A stretch of DNA of 23,372 bases. Source: a virus. The stretch lies in IMG/VR virus record IMGVR_UViG_3300034104_001272, positions 1 to 23,372 of that record; one strand, given 5' to 3'. This document shows, piece after piece, positions 11,409 through 18,670 of this stretch (position 1 is its first letter; each line of letters starts with the position of its first letter). The position numbers and the translations under genes were made by a program. Below the pieces are notes generated by a model. It made no database searches. It had not been told where the DNA came from and was given only the letters and a program-made list of their open reading frames with translations.

Positions 11409-11894
11409 ATGAGTAATCGAAATTTCAACACAGTGACAGACGGCCATGACGAGTGGCTGACGCCAAAGTACATCACCGACACCCTTGGGCCTTTTGACCT
11501 TGACCCATGCAGTCCCGGCACTCGTCGCCCTTGGGACACAGCGATGTACCACCTTGACGAAACGGACAACGGGCTTGTTGCGCCTTGGTTTGGCACAGTG
11601 TGGTGTAACCCACCATACGGTCGGGAAACATTTAAGTGGCTTGCCAAACTTGCAGACCACGGTAACGGAATTGCGCTGGTATTTGCCCGCACTGAAACAG
11701 TTGGCTTTTTTGAGCAAGTGTGGGAACGTGCAGACGCAGTGTTTTTCTTCAAAGGTCGGCTGAAGTTTTGCTACGTTGACGGCACTGAAGCCGATGTTGC
11801 AAACGCTCCAAGTTGTTTAATCGCTTACGGTAAATCAAATGTCGAACGACTGCGTGATTCTGGTTTTGCTGGGAAGCTGGTGGTATTGAAATGA
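11409..11894 (+). CDS. dam: Phage DNA N6-adenine methyltransferase (Dam family)
   Basis: A 161-residue protein of the phage DNA N6-adenine methyltransferase family. It shows EWLTPKYI (15-22), FDLDPCS (29-35, the S-adenosylmethionine-binding side), VWCNPPYG (64-71, catalytic NPPY) and IALVFARTET (88-97), then FFFKGRLKF. It methylates adenine in DNA, probably to evade restriction or mark replicated DNA. The frame continues upstream through the RNA candidate to 11337, but the ATG at 11409 fits family N-termini. No good Shine-Dalgarno is visible; CCCGGTAACC upstream resembles the early leader repeat. Its stop overlaps the polymerase start (ATGA). Confidence 0.88.
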   Translation: MSNRNFNTVTDGHDEWLTPKYITDTLGPFDLDPCSPGTRRPWDTAMYHLDETDNGLVAPWFGTVWCNPPYGRETFKWLAKLADHGNGIALVFARTETVGFFEQVWERADAVFFFKGRLKFCYVDGTEADVANAPSCLIAYGKSNVERLRDSGFAGKLVVLK

Positions 11895-13747
11895 GTAACG
11901 ATTATGTCTACGATGTGGAAACCTATCCCAACGTGTTCACGCTGGCAGTGGAACACGCAGAAGCACCTCTGCACTGGGTGTTCGAGATCAGTGACGTACG
12001 CAACGACAGTCGTCAGATCATTGAGTTCCTCCAGTTCCTCAAGGAGACCGACTCACGCATGGTCGGCTTTAACAACTTGGGGTTCGATTACCCTGTGATC
12101 CACACGCTGATCCGCATGGGTCACAGCGATGCGAACACGCTATACCAAAAGGCAATGTCGATCATCAACTCGCAAGATGATGACGAAGGCAGCAAGTGGG
12201 TACACCTTGTCAAGCCGTCAGACCAGTTCGTGACGCAGATCGACCTGTTCAAGATTCACCACTTCGACAACCGCGCCCGTTCTACCAGCCTCAAGGTGCT
12301 GGAGTTCAACATGAGATCGGACAGCATTGAAGACCTGCCGTTTCCCGTGGGCACGGTCCTGAACCGTGAACAGATTGAGGTGCTCAAAGAGTACAACAAG
12401 CACGATGTGGCGCAGACCAAGGCGTTCTATTACCACACGCTTGACATGATCCACTTTCGTGAAGAACTCACGCGCAAGTACCAGCGTGACTTCATGAACC
12501 ACAACGACACTAAGATCGGCAAAGACTACTTCGTCATGAAGCTGGAAGAAGCCGGTGTTGCCTGCTACGACTTTGGTCCCAAGGGTCGTACACCCCGGCA
12601 GACCAAGCGCCCCGTGATTCACCTCAAGGACGCCATCCTGCCGTGGATCAGGTTTGAGCAACCCGAGTTCAACCGGGTGATGAACTGGCTCAAGGCTCAG
12701 TCAATCACTGAAACCAAAGGGGTCTTCACGGACCTCACAGCAACAGTCAATGGATTCAATTTTGTATTCGGCCTTGGAGGAATCCACGGCTCAGTCGAGT
12801 CAGAGGTCATTGAGTCTGACAGTGAACACGTCATCGTGGACTTGGATGTCACTTCATACTATCCAAACTTGGCAATCACGAATGGGTTTCACCCGGCCCA
12901 TCTCGGAAAAGAGTTTGGCGTTATCTACAAGCACCTGTTCGAGCAGCGCAAGCAGTACCCCAAGAAGTCGGCTGAGTCAGCGATGTTAAAGCTGGCGCTC
13001 AACGGCGTCTACGGTGACAGCAACAACCAGTTCTCTGTCTTCTACGACCCGCTGTTCACCATGAGCATCACGCTCAACGGTCAACTGCTGCTGTGCCTGC
13101 TGGCCGAAGGATTAATGCACATCGAGGGTCTGCGCCTCATCCAAGTGAACACTGACGGCCTGACCGTGCGTGTACCCCGCACCCACAAGGTGCTGGTGGA
13201 TCTAGCCCGTGCTGCGTGGCAAGAGCGCACCGGGTTGAACCTTGAGGAGGCCGTGTACAAGGCCATGATGGTGCGCGATGTCAACAACTACATCGGCGTC
13301 TTTGAGAACGGCAGCACCAAGCGTAAAGGCGCTTACGAGTACAAGATGGGCTGGCACCAGAACGCCGGTGGTCTTGTGATTGCCAAGGTGGCCGAGAAGG
13401 TGCTGGTCGAGGGTGCGCCGATCAGGCAGACCGTGGAGCAGTGGCCTGACATCATGGACTTCATGCTGCGCACCAAAGTGCCCCGGTCGAGTCACTTGGG
13501 CCTTGAGGTTGACGGCGTGACCGTGCGACTGCAAAACACCACGCGCTACTACATCGCCAAGGGTGGTGGTCGCCTGTTCAAGTGGATGCCGCCGCTGGCA
13601 AAGAAGCCCGGTGAGTGGCGAAAGATTGGCGTCGAGTCAGGCTGGGGTGTGCAGGTCTGCAACGACATCAAGGATGCTGGCAAGCTGCCAGTCGATTTTG
13701 ACTACTACGTAAGAGAAGTGGAGAAACTATGTCTGGGCCTAGCATGA
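11891..13747 (+). CDS. Family B DNA polymerase with 3'-5' exonuclease
   Basis: A 618-residue replicative polymerase. The exonuclease domain shows YDVET (D8, E10), GFNNLGFDYP (N62, D66) and EYNKHD (Y168, D172), the three DEDDy motifs. The polymerase shows motif A DLDVTSYYPN (D319), motif B KLALNGVYG (367-375) and motif C as VNTDGL (419-424). The usual DTDS is NTDG here, but the second Asp, which binds metal, is kept (D422). Only 47 residues separate the motif A Asp from the motif B Lys, and 54 separate that Lys from D422, so fingers are minimal and phi29-type TPR insertions are absent. It is therefore likely primed by the PrimPol protein, not by a protein primer. It overlaps dam by four bases. 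Confidence 0.92.
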   Translation: MSNDYVYDVETYPNVFTLAVEHAEAPLHWVFEISDVRNDSRQIIEFLQFLKETDSRMVGFNNLGFDYPVIHTLIRMGHSDANTLYQKAMSIINSQDDDEGSKWVHLVKPSDQFVTQIDLFKIHHFDNRARSTSLKVLEFNMRSDSIEDLPFPVGTVLNREQIEVLKEYNKHDVAQTKAFYYHTLDMIHFREELTRKYQRDFMNHNDTKIGKDYFVMKLEEAGVACYDFGPKGRTPRQTKRPVIHLKDAILPWIRFEQPEFNRVMNWLKAQSITETKGVFTDLTATVNGFNFVFGLGGIHGSVESEVIESDSEHVIVDLDVTSYYPNLAITNGFHPAHLGKEFGVIYKHLFEQRKQYPKKSAESAMLKLALNGVYGDSNNQFSVFYDPLFTMSITLNGQLLLCLLAEGLMHIEGLRLIQVNTDGLTVRVPRTHKVLVDLARAAWQERTGLNLEEAVYKAMMVRDVNNYIGVFENGSTKRKGAYEYKMGWHQNAGGLVIAKVAEKVLVEGAPIRQTVEQWPDIMDFMLRTKVPRSSHLGLEVDGVTVRLQNTTRYYIAKGGGRLFKWMPPLAKKPGEWRKIGVESGWGVQVCNDIKDAGKLPVDFDYYVREVEKLCLGLA

Positions 13748-14028
13748 TTGAAATGACCCTTGAGGAAATCGAGGAGTGGAACAAAAAGACCGCACTGAGT
13801 AAACAAGTTGCCGGTAATCACTACAAGGACTTGCCGATCCAGCCAGTCCAGTACATCTACGCCAACGCACTCGGGTACTTTGAAGGGAACGTGATCAAGT
13901 ACATCAGCCGCTGGCGCAAGAAGAATGGCCTCGCTGATCTTGAGAAGGCCAAGCACTACATCGAGTTGCTGATCGAGTTGGAAAGCCGCAAACTAGACGG
14001 AGAGTGCAATGCTAGAAAAACAGATTGA
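13729..14028 (+). CDS. DUF3310 family protein
   Basis: A 99-residue protein carrying the DUF3310 core: QVAGNHYKDLPIQPVQYI (26-43), then GYFEGNVIKYISRWRKKNG and LADLEKAKHYIELLIE. DUF3310 proteins are common next to phage replication genes and are sometimes annotated as nucleotide kinases without real support; their role is unknown. GTGGAG (inside the polymerase gene) lies before the ATG at 13729, giving a 19-nt overlap with the polymerase. An internal ATG at 13744 is a weaker alternative. It overlaps the VRR-NUC gene by 20 nt. Confidence 0.88.
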   Translation: MSGPSMIEMTLEEIEEWNKKTALSKQVAGNHYKDLPIQPVQYIYANALGYFEGNVIKYISRWRKKNGLADLEKAKHYIELLIELESRKLDGECNARKTD

Positions 14029-14305
14029 GGCTAAGGTCTGCGACTACGCCAAGAAGTTCGGGGTAGGTGTCTACAAGTTCACCAGCCCCGCCCGTGCCGC
14101 TGTGCCTGATCGCATGTTTATCTACAAAGGTCGCGTGTTCTTTATCGAGTTTAAGCGCGAGGGGCAAAAGCCCACACCTGCTCAAGAACGTGAACACAAC
14201 AGAATGCGCCAGCACGAGATCAATGTGTTTGTGGTGGACAACGTGACTGAGGGTGAGTTTGTCATTGCCACCATGATGCAAATGATTGAACACAAACTAT
14301 GCTGA
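14009..14305 (+). CDS. VRR-NUC domain nuclease
   Basis: A 98-residue stand-alone VRR-NUC protein, a PD-(D/E)XK nuclease. AVPDRMFIYKGRVFFIEFKR (31-50) carries D34 and the E47-x-K49 pair. E7 in the N-terminal helix is a likely further acidic residue. PTPAQEREHNRMR follows as in the family (TxxQ). Stand-alone phage members are thought to resolve branched DNA, a role that would suit replication concatemers here. It overlaps DUF3310 by 20 nt and the next gene by 7 nt, typical of this crowded replication operon. Confidence 0.9.
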   Translation: MLEKQIEAKVCDYAKKFGVGVYKFTSPARAAVPDRMFIYKGRVFFIEFKREGQKPTPAQEREHNRMRQHEINVFVVDNVTEGEFVIATMMQMIEHKLC

Positions 14306-15177
14306 AAGAGAAATATCACATTTCGTTTTCGGGTGGGCGCACCAGCGCCTACATGACAAAGTTGTTAATTGACAACTGGTCAGACAGGTACGAATTTATC
14401 GTCACCTTTGCAAACACTGGCCTTGAGCACCCCAAGACATTGGAGTTCATCAACAACTGTGACAAGGTGTTTGGATTCAATACGGTGTGGCTGGAATCTG
14501 TGGTTCAGCATGACAAACGGTCAGCGCCAACGCACAAGATTGTCACGTTTGAAACTGCTTCCCGCAAAGGTGAGCCGTTTGAGGAAGTCATTAAGAAGTA
14601 CGGCATCCCCAATTCAGCCTTTCCCGGCTGCACTCGCGATCTTAAACTTGCACCCATCAAAAGTTACCTGAAATCGTTAGGTATTGACGAGCACAAGATT
14701 CGCACAGCAATTGGCATACGCACCGACGAAACCCGGCGCGTTAACGCTAAGACTGCTGAGGCAAGAACACTTGAATACCCGCTGATTACTGTGTGGCCTA
14801 GCGACAAACAAGATGTACTCGATTGGTGGGAAGATCAACCCTTCGACCTCGGGATTGACGAATTTGAGGGTAACTGCCTCGGGTGTTGGAAGAAGTCGTT
14901 GAAAAAGCACTTCTTGCAAATCGAGCGTGACCCTTCGGTGTACGACTTTCACAAACGCATGGAGGCCGAACATAAGTTCACAGGACCGCAGCAAGGTCAC
15001 CGTCACTTTTTCCGTGGTGACATGACCACAGTTCAATTGTTTAAAGCCTATGAGGAACAGGGTGGGCAACCCCGCCGCATGATTGAGCAGCCGCATGAAA
15101 ACAGTGGTTGTTCGGAATCCTGCGAGTTGTTCGAAACCCTTGTCGAAGATGCGGCGCTGCCGGAGTGGATGCGATGA
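14299..15177 (+). CDS. PAPS reductase-like PP-loop protein (CysH/DndC-like)
   Basis: A 292-residue protein of the PP-loop ATP pyrophosphatase superfamily. SFSGGRTSAYM (9-19) is the PP-loop, with the SGGxxS core. FANTG (37-41), FPGCTRDLK (C111) and GIRTDETRR (139-147) follow as in phosphoadenosine-phosphosulfate reductase and DndC proteins. GNCLGCWK (C193, C196) and C-terminal C271/C275 could hold a metal or Fe-S cluster. Many phages carry such proteins, usually named PAPS reductase, though their true substrate is unclear. With Dam and the nucleases next door, a role in DNA or tRNA modification is as likely as sulfate metabolism. No other Dnd/Ssp gene is present in the window. Confidence 0.82.
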   Translation: MLKEKYHISFSGGRTSAYMTKLLIDNWSDRYEFIVTFANTGLEHPKTLEFINNCDKVFGFNTVWLESVVQHDKRSAPTHKIVTFETASRKGEPFEEVIKKYGIPNSAFPGCTRDLKLAPIKSYLKSLGIDEHKIRTAIGIRTDETRRVNAKTAEARTLEYPLITVWPSDKQDVLDWWEDQPFDLGIDEFEGNCLGCWKKSLKKHFLQIERDPSVYDFHKRMEAEHKFTGPQQGHRHFFRGDMTTVQLFKAYEEQGGQPRRMIEQPHENSGCSESCELFETLVEDAALPEWMR

Positions 15178-16583
15178 TGCTGACACCTGACCTGCTCCAC
15201 GGCTACCAGCAAAAAGCTGTCAACTTCCAGTCCACGCATCCTCACTCGATGCTGTGGTTGGACATGGGGCTGGGCAAGACCGTGATCACCTTGACCACGC
15301 TGGCCCACTTGATCCGCACTAGCTTCCTGCGCGGGGTGATCATCGTGGCCCCCATCCGGGTTATCCGGCTGGTCTGGAGGCAAGAGGCTGCGAAGTGGGA
15401 ACACACCAAGCACCTCAAGTTCAGCATGGTGGCAGGCACTAAGGACCAGCGCACCCGCGCCCTGCTGCGCCCTGCCGATGTCTACATGGTGAACTACGAG
15501 AACCTCGGTTGGCTTGCTGAAACCTTACAGACCTACTTTGTCAAGAAGGGTCGCCCCATGCCCTTCAACGGCATCGTGTGGGACGAGATCAGTAAGATGA
15601 AGAACAGCGCCACGAACCGGGTCAAGGCGTTTCGCAAGATCGCTGACCAGTTCGACTGGACCACAGGCTTGACGGGCACACCTGCCAGCAATGGGTACAA
15701 AGACCTGCACGGTCAGTTCCTCGTGGTGGACAGGGGTGAGCGTCTGGGTACAAGCAAGACGGCGTTCCGCACCCGGTTCTACAAGAAGGTCGGACCCTAC
15801 AAGGAAGTGGCCTACGAGGACACTGAGGACACCATCAAGAAGCTGATCGGGGACATCACGCTGGAGATGTCAGCCGAGGACTACAACCCGCTGCCTGACC
15901 TGATCGTCAACAACATCGAAATCGAGATGCCCGACGATTTGAGGACCAAGTACGACAGGCTGGAGAAAGAGTTCTTCATGGTGCTCGACAGCGGCAAGGA
16001 GGTTGAAGCGTTCAACCAAGCGGCTCTGACAAACAAGTGCTTGCAGTTCTCCAACGGAGCCATGTACCCGATTGCCGGTATGCCCCTGTGGGAGCCAGTG
16101 CATGACATGAAGCTGGACGCGCTGGAGGACATCATCGACGAGGCTCAAGGCTCACCCATCCTGTGCGCCTATGCGTACCGCAGTGACGCCGAGCGCATCA
16201 TGACCCGGTTCAAAGACCTGCGGCCCATCAACCTGACCGAGTGCAAGAGCGAGGCATCGCTGACCAACGCCATGCACCGCTGGAAGACTGGCGACTGTGC
16301 CCTGATGATCGGCCACCCGGCCAGCATGGGTCACGGCATCGACGGCTTGCAGAAGAACGGCCACATCCTCGTGTGGTATGGACTCAACTGGTCGCTGGAC
16401 CTGTACGAGCAGTTCAACGCCCGTGTGCGCCGTCAGGGCCAAGGGGCACCGGTGATGTGCCACCGCATCCTCATGCAAGACACACTGGACCAAGCGCAAG
16501 CACTGGCACTCGATGAGAAGGCCACCACGCAGGCCGGATTACGTAACGCAGTCAAACAATACCGTCAATCGAAAGGACACTGA
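15174..16583 (+). CDS. SNF2/DEAD-like superfamily 2 helicase
   Basis: A 469-residue SF2 translocase. Motif I is DMGLGKT (30-36), motif Ia VAPIRVI (58-64), motif II WDEIS (136-140; DEIS in place of DEAH), motif III GLTGTPASN (165-173) and motif VI RVRRQGQ (417-423), the SNF2 arginine-finger signature. It uses ATP to move on duplex DNA, probably clearing proteins or remodelling forks. The frame opens earlier, at 15108, but the ATG at 15174 is chosen: GGAG lies 8 nt upstream and it overlaps the previous stop (ATGA). A second ATG follows at once at 15177. SNF2 genes next to VRR-NUC genes are a common phage replication pair. Confidence 0.9.
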   Translation: MMLTPDLLHGYQQKAVNFQSTHPHSMLWLDMGLGKTVITLTTLAHLIRTSFLRGVIIVAPIRVIRLVWRQEAAKWEHTKHLKFSMVAGTKDQRTRALLRPADVYMVNYENLGWLAETLQTYFVKKGRPMPFNGIVWDEISKMKNSATNRVKAFRKIADQFDWTTGLTGTPASNGYKDLHGQFLVVDRGERLGTSKTAFRTRFYKKVGPYKEVAYEDTEDTIKKLIGDITLEMSAEDYNPLPDLIVNNIEIEMPDDLRTKYDRLEKEFFMVLDSGKEVEAFNQAALTNKCLQFSNGAMYPIAGMPLWEPVHDMKLDALEDIIDEAQGSPILCAYAYRSDAERIMTRFKDLRPINLTECKSEASLTNAMHRWKTGDCALMIGHPASMGHGIDGLQKNGHILVWYGLNWSLDLYEQFNARVRRQGQGAPVMCHRILMQDTLDQAQALALDEKATTQAGLRNAVKQYRQSKGH

Positions 16584-16584
16584 A

Positions 16585-17016
16585 ATGACAACTGAAGCAA
16601 TTGAACTCTGGCACAAACGTGCCCGCCCAGAACCTACCGCTGCCGACTTCAATGTGCAGCTTGGGTGTCACTTCGAGGAGATCGAGGAGATGATGCGGTC
16701 CATCAACACCAACGATGAGGAGTTGTGGACCGATGTGCGGTTGTATATCTATGCGTTGTCAAAGCTGCTCAAGATCAACGAACTCAAGGTCACCGTCAAC
16801 GACCGTAACGAGTTCCTTGACAGCATCGCTGATCAGGTGGTCACCGGCATCGGTGCAGCCTACTGCGCAGGCATGAAGGGTGCTGATGCGTGTGACCGGG
16901 TGAACGCAAGCAACTGGTCCAAGTTTGACCACAACGGCCAGCCCATTCGTGACGCTAACGGCAAGATCACAAAGGGTCCAAATTATCAGCCGCCGGTGCT
17001 TGACGGCCTCTACTGA
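16585..17016 (+). CDS. MazG-like nucleotide pyrophosphohydrolase
   Basis: A 143-residue protein of the all-alpha NTP pyrophosphohydrolase type (MazG/HisE/PRA-PH). HFEEIEEMM (29-37) gives the ExxE-like metal site and FLDSIADQVVTGIG (77-90) gives the D79xxxD83 pair. The end has the phage-type tail SNWSKF...NGKITKGPNYQPP. It may hydrolyse noncanonical or alarmone nucleotides, or tune dNTP pools during infection. AAAGGA before ATG 16585 supports the start; an upstream extension to 16513 would run through the helicase gene. The stop is followed by a predicted promoter. Confidence 0.82.
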   Translation: MTTEAIELWHKRARPEPTAADFNVQLGCHFEEIEEMMRSINTNDEELWTDVRLYIYALSKLLKINELKVTVNDRNEFLDSIADQVVTGIGAAYCAGMKGADACDRVNASNWSKFDHNGQPIRDANGKITKGPNYQPPVLDGLY

Positions 17017-17039
17017 AAGTGTGATACACTTGTGTCACA
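17000..17039 (+). promoter_or_regulatory. Candidate mid-operon promoter with 20-bp imperfect palindrome
   Basis: TTGACG (17000-17005) and TACACT (17025-17030) are 19 bp apart, in the 44-bp gap before the gene at 17061. TGTGATACACTTGTGTCACA (17020-17039) is an imperfect palindrome (outer TGTGA/TCACA exact) covering the -10. The 10-bp centre rules out a standard CRP site (6 bp). Confidence 0.45.
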
Positions 17040-17060
17040 TCAACCACTGGAGTAACTGTA

Positions 17061-17270
17061 ATGATCCGAGAACTTGTTAACTGGGTAAAGAACGCCTACA
17101 CCACACCGACTGCCGAATCGCTGGCGCTGCGGGAATTGGAGGAAGCCAAGCGCAGGCTGCTGGAGGCCCAGACAGCGCGTGAATACGCCGACTCAATGTG
17201 CAAGTACCGCGAGGCGCAGATCAAGCGCCTGACGGCCTATCTGCACAAGGCCACTGAGGAGCAGCCATGA
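17061..17270 (+). CDS. Coiled-coil small protein, unknown function
   Basis: A 69-residue protein. Residues 1-14 (MIRELVNWVKNAYT) are amphipathic, and about 19-63 form a long charged helix with heptad-like Leu/Ala (LALRELEEAKRRLLEAQTAR). This is a common layout for small phage proteins near the end of replication operons. GGAG lies before the ATG, and a candidate promoter and palindrome lie just upstream. Its stop overlaps the next start (ATGA). Confidence 0.72.
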   Translation: MIRELVNWVKNAYTTPTAESLALRELEEAKRRLLEAQTAREYADSMCKYREAQIKRLTAYLHKATEEQP

Positions 17271-17509
17271 GAGACACGATAGACATGGCCCGTGAGGCTG
17301 GATGTGATGAGCTTTATGCGGAAAGAGTTTTAATCGGTATTCATTTCAAAACTCATTCGCTCAAAGCCTTTGAAGTCCTTGTCCGTGCTGACCAACGTGA
17401 GATTGATGCAAAGGTGTGTGAGGAAATTTACGCAGGCGAAGAAGCGTGCGGAGACTGGCCTACGCCAGAGATGTGCGCTGACGCCATTCGATCAAGGGAG
17501 CAGGCATGA
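17267..17509 (+). CDS. Small phage protein, unknown function
   Basis: An 80-residue acidic protein, MRDTIDMAREAGCDELYAER..., with LKAFEVLVRADQREIDAKV (32-50) and three cysteines in all (C13, C51, C61). The start MxDxxxMAREAG... with a later FxxLVRADE-like segment recurs in phage hypothetical proteins, but no function is known. Its codon use and base composition are more AT-rich in 17310-17440 than in its neighbours. It overlaps both neighbours by ATGA. Confidence 0.7.
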   Translation: MRDTIDMAREAGCDELYAERVLIGIHFKTHSLKAFEVLVRADQREIDAKVCEEIYAGEEACGDWPTPEMCADAIRSREQA

Positions 17510-17613
17510 CGTGGCCCTTCCCTCCTCCCGGTGGCCCTGTGCCGTGGACTCCACAGCAGGAGTCCGAGTATCAGCGCCAGCAGCGCAGCAATCTACCGGA
17601 GGCACCGTTTTGA
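17506..17613 (+). CDS. 35-residue Pro/Gln-rich microprotein
   Basis: The frame reads MTWPFPPPGGPVPWTPQQES then EYQRQQRSNLPEAPF and TGA. It has eight prolines and two tryptophans in 35 residues, so it is probably extended and used in protein contacts. AAGGGAGCAGGC supplies a Shine-Dalgarno, and ATG overlaps the previous stop. Its own stop overlaps the TTG start of the winged-helix gene. Tight overlaps on both sides make it a likely real gene. Confidence 0.65.
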   Translation: MTWPFPPPGGPVPWTPQQESEYQRQQRSNLPEAPF

Positions 17614-17993
17614 GCAGTCTCAACCGTGGGCAGCGGGTCATTGACACCACTGCCACTCTCGTGCAGTTAGGCGAGATCACTGCGAGTGAGTTGGCCGAGC
17701 ATCTGGGTATCACCCGGTACGATGCTCACGCCGTGCTCAACCGCATGAACAAGCGAACCAAGGCCGGACTCAAGCGTATCTACGTTGCGCGGTACGTCGA
17801 TGACCACGATGGTGCCCGCACATACCCTCGGGCTGTTTACGCACTCGGTGACAAACGTGACGCCAAGAAGCCCGTGGCTGACCAGCTTGCCGTCAAGCGC
17901 AGATACTACGCACGACTGAAGTCGCGCACCACCATGAACAGCGTCTTTAACCTTGGGATGCACTGGAGGGCTGGTACAAATGCCACGACCTAA
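17610..17993 (+). CDS. Winged-helix DNA-binding protein, TTG start
   Basis: A 127-residue protein. TTG at 17610 is chosen because GGAGG (17598-17602) lies 7 nt upstream and the codon overlaps the previous stop (TTGA), like the ATGA and GTGA overlaps in this operon. The open frame extends to 17370, but only by crossing two other genes. A winged helix is visible: VIDTTATLVQLGEITASELAEHLG (helices 10-33), recognition helix RYDAHAVLNRMNKR (36-49) and a wing near 51-66 (AGLKRIYVARYV). A basic tail follows. It may be a late-gene or autogenous regulator; the binding site is unknown. Confidence 0.75.
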   Translation: MSSLNRGQRVIDTTATLVQLGEITASELAEHLGITRYDAHAVLNRMNKRTKAGLKRIYVARYVDDHDGARTYPRAVYALGDKRDAKKPVADQLAVKRRYYARLKSRTTMNSVFNLGMHWRAGTNATT

Positions 17994-18192
17994 ACCACCG
18001 GAGCCACTGAAAGGCCGGGAAATTCGACTATCTGACACTCAGATGGCAAAATTCAAATCACTGGGCGGCTCGAAGTGGCTGCGCGACTTCCTCGATCAAA
18101 AGGAGACACCATGCCCAACTGTTGTGACGAGTACGGAACCTGCACCCAAGCCCAAGGGTGTCCTGTCCGTGTGGCGGCATATCATCCGGTAA
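17980..18192 (+). CDS. Small basic protein, possibly RHH-like
   Basis: A 70-residue protein, MPRPKPPEPLKGREIRLSDT.... Residues 11-44 (KGREIRLSDTQMAKFKSLGG, then SKWLRDFLDQ) could form a short strand-helix-helix unit as in ribbon-helix-helix proteins, with REIRLSD as the strand. The rest is polar and Pro-rich. GGAGGG lies 9 nt before the ATG. It overlaps the winged-helix gene by 14 nt and the next gene by 82 nt in another frame. DNA binding is a guess. Confidence 0.6.
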   Translation: MPRPKPPEPLKGREIRLSDTQMAKFKSLGGSKWLRDFLDQKETPCPTVVTSTEPAPKPKGVLSVWRHIIR

Positions 18193-18323
18193 TGCGAGCC
18201 GCTGACCCACTGCCACCGTCTGTTTGGCGTGACCAACTCAAACGGATGGCCTGCTGGGTCGGCTTGGTCTTGCTGGGATGGGTGGTCTGGGCACCGCTGG
18301 CTTATTTGGTCTTGCGCGAGTGA
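18111..18323 (+). CDS. Small Cys-rich membrane protein
   Basis: A 70-residue protein. The N-terminus MPNCCDEYGTCTQAQGCPVR holds C4, C5, C10 and C16; a transmembrane helix spans about 50-69 (CWVGLVLLGWVVWAPLAYLV). Similar small proteins (CCDxxGxCxxGxxCPxR plus a membrane helix) are common in phages, function unknown. AAAAGGAG lies 7 nt before the ATG at 18111; an upstream ATG in frame at 18075 lacks a ribosome site. Its start lies within the previous gene (82-nt overlap) and its end overlaps the convergent holin gene by 22 nt. Confidence 0.72.
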   Translation: MPNCCDEYGTCTQAQGCPVRVAAYHPVMRAADPLPPSVWRDQLKRMACWVGLVLLGWVVWAPLAYLVLRE

Positions 18324-18670
18324 AACAGCGTCCTGTCACCGAACAGGTAGAACCCCACGGCGGCGGCAAAGTTATCTACTGAGGCGCTGTCCATGTTGTT
18401 CAGCTTGAGTGTGGCCCACGTACCCAGCACAATCACGGCCACAGCGGGGCGCATCAGGCGCACAGCAGCCTCGACCCAAGGGTATGAGGGGTTGGTACCA
18501 CCGGCATCATTCATCGCCTTGAACATGTCCAGATCAAGCTGGCGCATCTTGACGTACTCGTCCACGTTGACGGGCTTGTAGGTGTCAGTTTGAATAAACC
18601 GACCAATCAGGGATTTCCCTAAGTCAACTGCCAGCGGGCCAAGGGCTGCAAGGATGGTTAGCGGGTCCAT
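18302..18670 (-). CDS. Putative holin (three-helix phage membrane protein)
   Basis: A 122-residue protein with hydrophobic segments at about 3-22, 68-88 and 98-112, and a C-terminal FYLFGDRTLFHSRK motif. This three-segment layout with a middle charged region (30-55) matches phage holins sometimes called 3TM holins. Holins form membrane lesions that release or activate the endolysin. The start at 18670 overlaps the endolysin stop (TAATG). Its last 22 nt overlap, tail to tail, the gene on the other strand, with no terminator between them. Confidence 0.75.
   Translation of the reverse strand: MDPLTILAALGPLAVDLGKSLIGRFIQTDTYKPVNVDEYVKMRQLDLDMFKAMNDAGGTNPSYPWVEAAVRLMRPAVAVIVLGTWATLKLNNMDSASVDNFAAAVGFYLFGDRTLFHSRKTK

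Noticed and set aside
14299-15177. Complete Dnd/Ssp phosphorothioation system
   Set aside because: Only a DndC/CysH-like PP-loop protein is present; no DndA, DndD, DndE or SspB-like gene is seen in the window.
17020-17039. CRP-type site (TGTGA-N6-TCACA)
   Set aside because: The half sites are 10 bp apart, not 6, so standard CRP binding is unlikely.
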